A stretch of DNA of 64,000 bases. Origin: Clostridia bacterium. Its GTDB lineage: Bacteria > Bacillota > Clostridia > Oscillospirales > Acutalibacteraceae. The stretch covers positions 1 to 64,000 of the forward strand of contig JAFTLT010000018.1 of NCBI GenBank assembly GCA_017452785.1, written 5' to 3'. Of this stretch, positions 61,495 through 64,000 are shown in pieces (the stretch's first letter is position 1; each line of letters starts with the position of its first letter). The notes under the pieces are model-generated. The model saw only the letters and a list, made by a program, of their open reading frames with translations, was not told the DNA's origin and made no database searches. The translations under genes and the position numbers were made by a program.

Positions 61495-62223
61495 TTATGC
61501 CCTTTCTCCCTTAGCAGGTATGTATTCATATTCACCTTTAAGTGAAAATTCATATTTCTCACGAGCTTGTGCAAATTCTTTTCCGGTTGTCGGATGTGGG
61601 CATTCCTGAACAGCAAAAAGTTTTTGATTTTCATCAAAAGACTGCTCAAATCCAAATGCACAATAATGTTCAAACTCTTTCTTTTCGGTATTCCACAGCG
61701 ATTGAGCCGCCCAACACCTGTTTCCACGTTTACCGCAACTATAACAATAGATTATTCTCTTCGTTTTAGCAGGCATCAGATCACCAAATGCTTTTCCCAA
61801 GGATTCATTATATCGCTCACCAAGTCTCAATAACTTTGCGTGAGATGCCGCAGATATATTATTGCCATTTACAAAAGACTTAACTGTGTTCAACGATAAA
61901 CTTGTAGTCTTAGCTATGTCACTGAGAGATAAGTTATTTTTACTCATATACTCATTCAGAACAGCTCTTGCTATTGAATTCAATCTGTCTGCATTATTGT
62001 TTATGTCTTCAACATCAGTCTGTTTCGGAATACAAGTAACAATATCACCAATGTCACATCTTAACTCATCACAAATTCGTACTATTACATCAAGAGCTAC
62101 AGTTTGATTATTTCGCATCTTTGCTAAAGTAGAACTTGATGCTCCGATTCGTTGCATCAATTCTTTTTGAGTAATATTTAACTCTGTAATTTTATCAAAA
62201 AGCTTATAGAAATATACAGCCAT
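61495..62223 (-). CDS. Double-HTH regulator with Cys-rich C-terminal domain
   Basis: 242 residues from the ATG at 62223 (AGGAGGTTCGAA). First HTH is Cro/C1-like (KITELNITQKELMQRIGASSSTLAKMRNN, DIGDIVTCIP); a second HTH at about 90-130 (NNLSLSDIAKTTSLSLNTVKSFVNG). The C-terminal part holds YCYSCGKRGNRCW, a zinc-finger-like cluster, and further His/Cys (HYCAFGF, QECPHP). Likely regulates its own operon, which includes the STAND pair; the arms TACAA / TTGTA just upstream of its RBS (62235-62246) are a candidate site. Confidence 0.82.
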   Translation of the reverse strand: MAVYFYKLFDKITELNITQKELMQRIGASSSTLAKMRNNQTVALDVIVRICDELRCDIGDIVTCIPKQTDVEDINNNADRLNSIARAVLNEYMSKNNLSLSDIAKTTSLSLNTVKSFVNGNNISAASHAKLLRLGERYNESLGKAFGDLMPAKTKRIIYCYSCGKRGNRCWAAQSLWNTEKKEFEHYCAFGFEQSFDENQKLFAVQECPHPTTGKEFAQAREKYEFSLKGEYEYIPAKGERA

Positions 62224-62251
62224 TTCGAACCTCCTACAAAATTGTATAATC

Positions 62252-62281
62252 ATTATATCACTGCAAAAGGTTAAATGTCAA
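62252..62281 (-). promoter_or_regulatory. Promoter of the five-gene STAND operon
   Basis: Minus-strand TTGACA (62276-62281), 18-bp spacer, TATAAT (62252-62257), 29 bp before the regulator ATG. No terminator is seen between here and 55704. Confidence 0.75.
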
Positions 62282-62321
62282 CATCTTTTATTTATCAAAA
62301 TCTTTGATTGTATATATTCAT

Positions 62322-62366
62322 AAAAAAGGACTTTAGATTTTATACTGCACAATCTAAAGTCCTTTT
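62322..62366 (-). terminator. Terminator of serine recombinase gene
   Basis: 15-bp stem AAAGGACTTTAGATT / AATCTAAAGTCCTTT followed by a T-run on the minus strand. Confidence 0.85.
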
Positions 62367-62367
62367 C

Positions 62368-63990
62368 TCATATTAAGTTTTCTTCAGCCTGAAATCCACC
62401 CTTTAATACAACAATTATCTTATTCTCTTTCAAAACTCTGATACACTCAATCAACCGCCTGACTATAACATCATCATATTCATTGAACGATACATCTGTA
62501 TCAGTAAACATTTTTTCAAGTCTTTCAAGTTCGCTGTTAATGGTCAAGTCGGACTCCGCACTGATTTTGGCAATTTGAAGTTTTTCTCGTAAGATTTTCA
62601 CTTGTTCAAAATTGTTCTTAATTTCATTAAGGAACCTGTCAGCATCACCACTTGTTGAACCCATTAGTTCCATAAGGTGTTCTGATTCTTCCTCTAATTT
62701 AAGTATTTGCTTTTCAAGCGAATAAGCATCGCAAGAATCGTCACTTCCGGTAATTGCATATTTTAAATTGCTTCGCAGAAGATTTATGGTTTCTTCTTTA
62801 TTTTCAAACATCTTATTAAGTGCTCTGCAAATTGCTGAATGTAGTTTTGATTCTTCAATACCAATGGAAGAACAACTTTTGCTACCATTTTCAGAACGAT
62901 TTATACATCTCCAATAATATTGATGTTCACCGTTTTTCTTTGTCTTACCGTTTCTTTTGTAATTACTACCGCATTCACCGCACACAAGAAGCTCAGATAA
63001 CGCAAATTTACCGCTATATTTGCCCTGTTCCGTTTTCGCAAGAGAAGATTTCTTATGCTTACTTCCCCGTCTTGCAATCTCCATTTGAACTCTGTTAAAT
63101 TTATCTCTGTCAATTATAGCCGGATGATTGTTACTTACAAGATACTTTGGCAACTCTCCCCTGTTAACTTTGGTCTTTTTGCTTATAGGGTCAGAACAAT
63201 AAGTCTTTTGCAAAAGCAAGTCCCCTGCATATTTTTCATTTTTAAGCATCGTATCAATTACTTTTTTGTTCCAAGCCTTTCCGCCTTTATATGTCACGAA
63301 ACCGTTATCCTGCAGAAACCTTTGAATCTGCTCCAAACTGTTTCCGTCAAGAAATCTATCAAAGATAATTCTTACAACTTCTGCCTGTTCGGGTATTATC
63401 TCAGGAATACCATTTGCCCCTCGCTTATATCCGAAACAACTGAAATTGGAGCAAAATTTACCACTTTTCATGCTTTGGTGAATACCCCATTTGACATTGG
63501 CACTTATGTTTTCACTTTCAGCCTGTGCAATAACGCTGAATAAACCGATAAGCATTTCATTTTCTGCTTTTAATGAGTCAATTGCCTGTTCTTCAAAGTA
63601 TACGCCTATATTCATCGCACGGAGCTTTCTTACCCAACTGAGGCTATCAACAGTATTTCTTGCAAAACGAGAAATTGATTTAGTTAAAATCATATCAATT
63701 TTGCCTTTTTCGCAATCTCTCATCAAACGTAAGAAATCTTTTCTCTTTGAAGTAACAGTACCTGTAATACCTTCATCTGCATAAACACCTGCAAATGTCC
63801 AACTCGGATTTTTGGCAATTGCTTCCGTATAATAAGCTATCTGTGATTCATAACTGTTTATCTGCTCCTCTTCATCAGTTGACACACGGCAATATGCCGC
63901 AACACGAAGCTTGGTAGCTGCAGAGTTATTTTTAATTAGCAATGGATTGGCTTCAATTTTCGTTACTCTTTTTTCTAAATTAACTTGCAT
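62368..63990 (-). CDS. Large serine recombinase (site-specific integrase)
   Basis: 540 residues from the ATG at 63990 (GGAGCAGAAA upstream). Resolvase catalytic domain with nucleophile Ser37 in AAYCRVSTDEEEQ, GVYADEGITGT, and the TKSISRFARNT arginines; the Recombinase domain (FGYKRGANGIPEIIPEQAEVVRIIFDRFLDG); the zinc ribbon (LVCGECGSNYKR .. WRCINR .. CSS); and a C-terminal coiled coil. It integrates and excises mobile elements through attP/attB. It lies immediately upstream of the STAND operon and marks the region as a mobile island; its own terminator separates the transcripts. Confidence 0.93.
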   Translation of the reverse strand: MQVNLEKRVTKIEANPLLIKNNSAATKLRVAAYCRVSTDEEEQINSYESQIAYYTEAIAKNPSWTFAGVYADEGITGTVTSKRKDFLRLMRDCEKGKIDMILTKSISRFARNTVDSLSWVRKLRAMNIGVYFEEQAIDSLKAENEMLIGLFSVIAQAESENISANVKWGIHQSMKSGKFCSNFSCFGYKRGANGIPEIIPEQAEVVRIIFDRFLDGNSLEQIQRFLQDNGFVTYKGGKAWNKKVIDTMLKNEKYAGDLLLQKTYCSDPISKKTKVNRGELPKYLVSNNHPAIIDRDKFNRVQMEIARRGSKHKKSSLAKTEQGKYSGKFALSELLVCGECGSNYKRNGKTKKNGEHQYYWRCINRSENGSKSCSSIGIEESKLHSAICRALNKMFENKEETINLLRSNLKYAITGSDDSCDAYSLEKQILKLEEESEHLMELMGSTSGDADRFLNEIKNNFEQVKILREKLQIAKISAESDLTINSELERLEKMFTDTDVSFNEYDDVIVRRLIECIRVLKENKIIVVLKGGFQAEENLI

Positions 63991-64000
63991 TTTCTGCTCC

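Overview
The window looks like a chromosomal segment of an anaerobic, low-to-mid GC Gram-positive gut bacterium of the class Clostridia, most likely Ruminococcaceae/Oscillospiraceae-like. The grounds are strong AGGAGG-type ribosome binding sites, TTGACA/TATAAT promoters, fermentative enzymes (pyruvate phosphate dikinase, NADP-type glutamate dehydrogenase, indolepyruvate:ferredoxin oxidoreductase), intracellular glycoside hydrolases and an abundance of small intergenic hairpin repeats. The assignment is inference; there is no rRNA or marker gene here to prove it.

Layout. 1-9.4 kb: 3'-truncated ppdK (minus), then a plus-strand lipoprotein / ABC ATPase / large FtsX-type permease set, and a class II aldolase with a 5-dehydro-2-deoxygluconokinase (iolC-like). 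9.4-9.9 kb: gene-free mosaic of repeats. 9.9-19.8 kb: gdhA, a membrane-anchored protein, a GH2 beta-galactosidase and three membrane or exported proteins. 19.9-27.0 kb: Na+/solute symporter followed by paaK-iorA-iorB-paaK-ACT, an arylacetate/arylpyruvate module. 27.1-31.2 kb: GH30 hydrolase, then cytidylyltransferase / nucleotide-sugar-type reductase / ribulose-5-phosphate 4-epimerase-like genes. 31.4-42.7 kb: mostly minus-strand housekeeping and accessory genes (FN3/PepSY secreted proteins, trmO, GDPD, HAD, methyltransferase, cysK, DUF3267, kinase, esterase) plus a MerR-type regulator. 43.4-52.4 kb: aminotransferase, M28-like peptidase, two small XRE regulators each divergent from a gene with palindromic operators, TPR protein, PRTase, NhaC antiporter and a Cu/Zn superoxide dismutase. 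52.5-64 kb: an AT-rich accessory region with a large serine recombinase.

The most interesting part is 55.7-62.3 kb. Five closely spaced minus-strand genes (gaps of 3, 26, 17 and 12 bp) run from one good promoter: a double-HTH regulator, a pRiA4b ORF-3-like protein, an AlbA_2/HATPase/winged-helix protein, a 102-residue two-TM protein, and a 1145-residue STAND-type P-loop NTPase with about 15 helical repeats. The small membrane protein ends in two copies of a motif I-x-Q-x-G-x-x-N-x-A, and the same motif occurs once at the extreme N-terminus of the STAND protein. This is the architecture expected of an amyloid-signalling NLR/effector pair: sensor ATPase, templating motif, membrane-acting effector. 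I propose it as a candidate anti-phage/cell-suicide operon. A HEPN-like gene (R-x4-H) bounded by a 17-bp direct repeat and another membrane protein lie just downstream, and the serine recombinase lies just upstream, so the whole looks like a mobile defence island.

Other structure not explained by genes: tandem arrays of mini-hairpins separated by an invariant ATGAATT, a covarying inverted hairpin repeat pair behind lacZ, a repeat family that sits directly after stop codons, and a possible small RNA between 42.9 and 43.1 kb.
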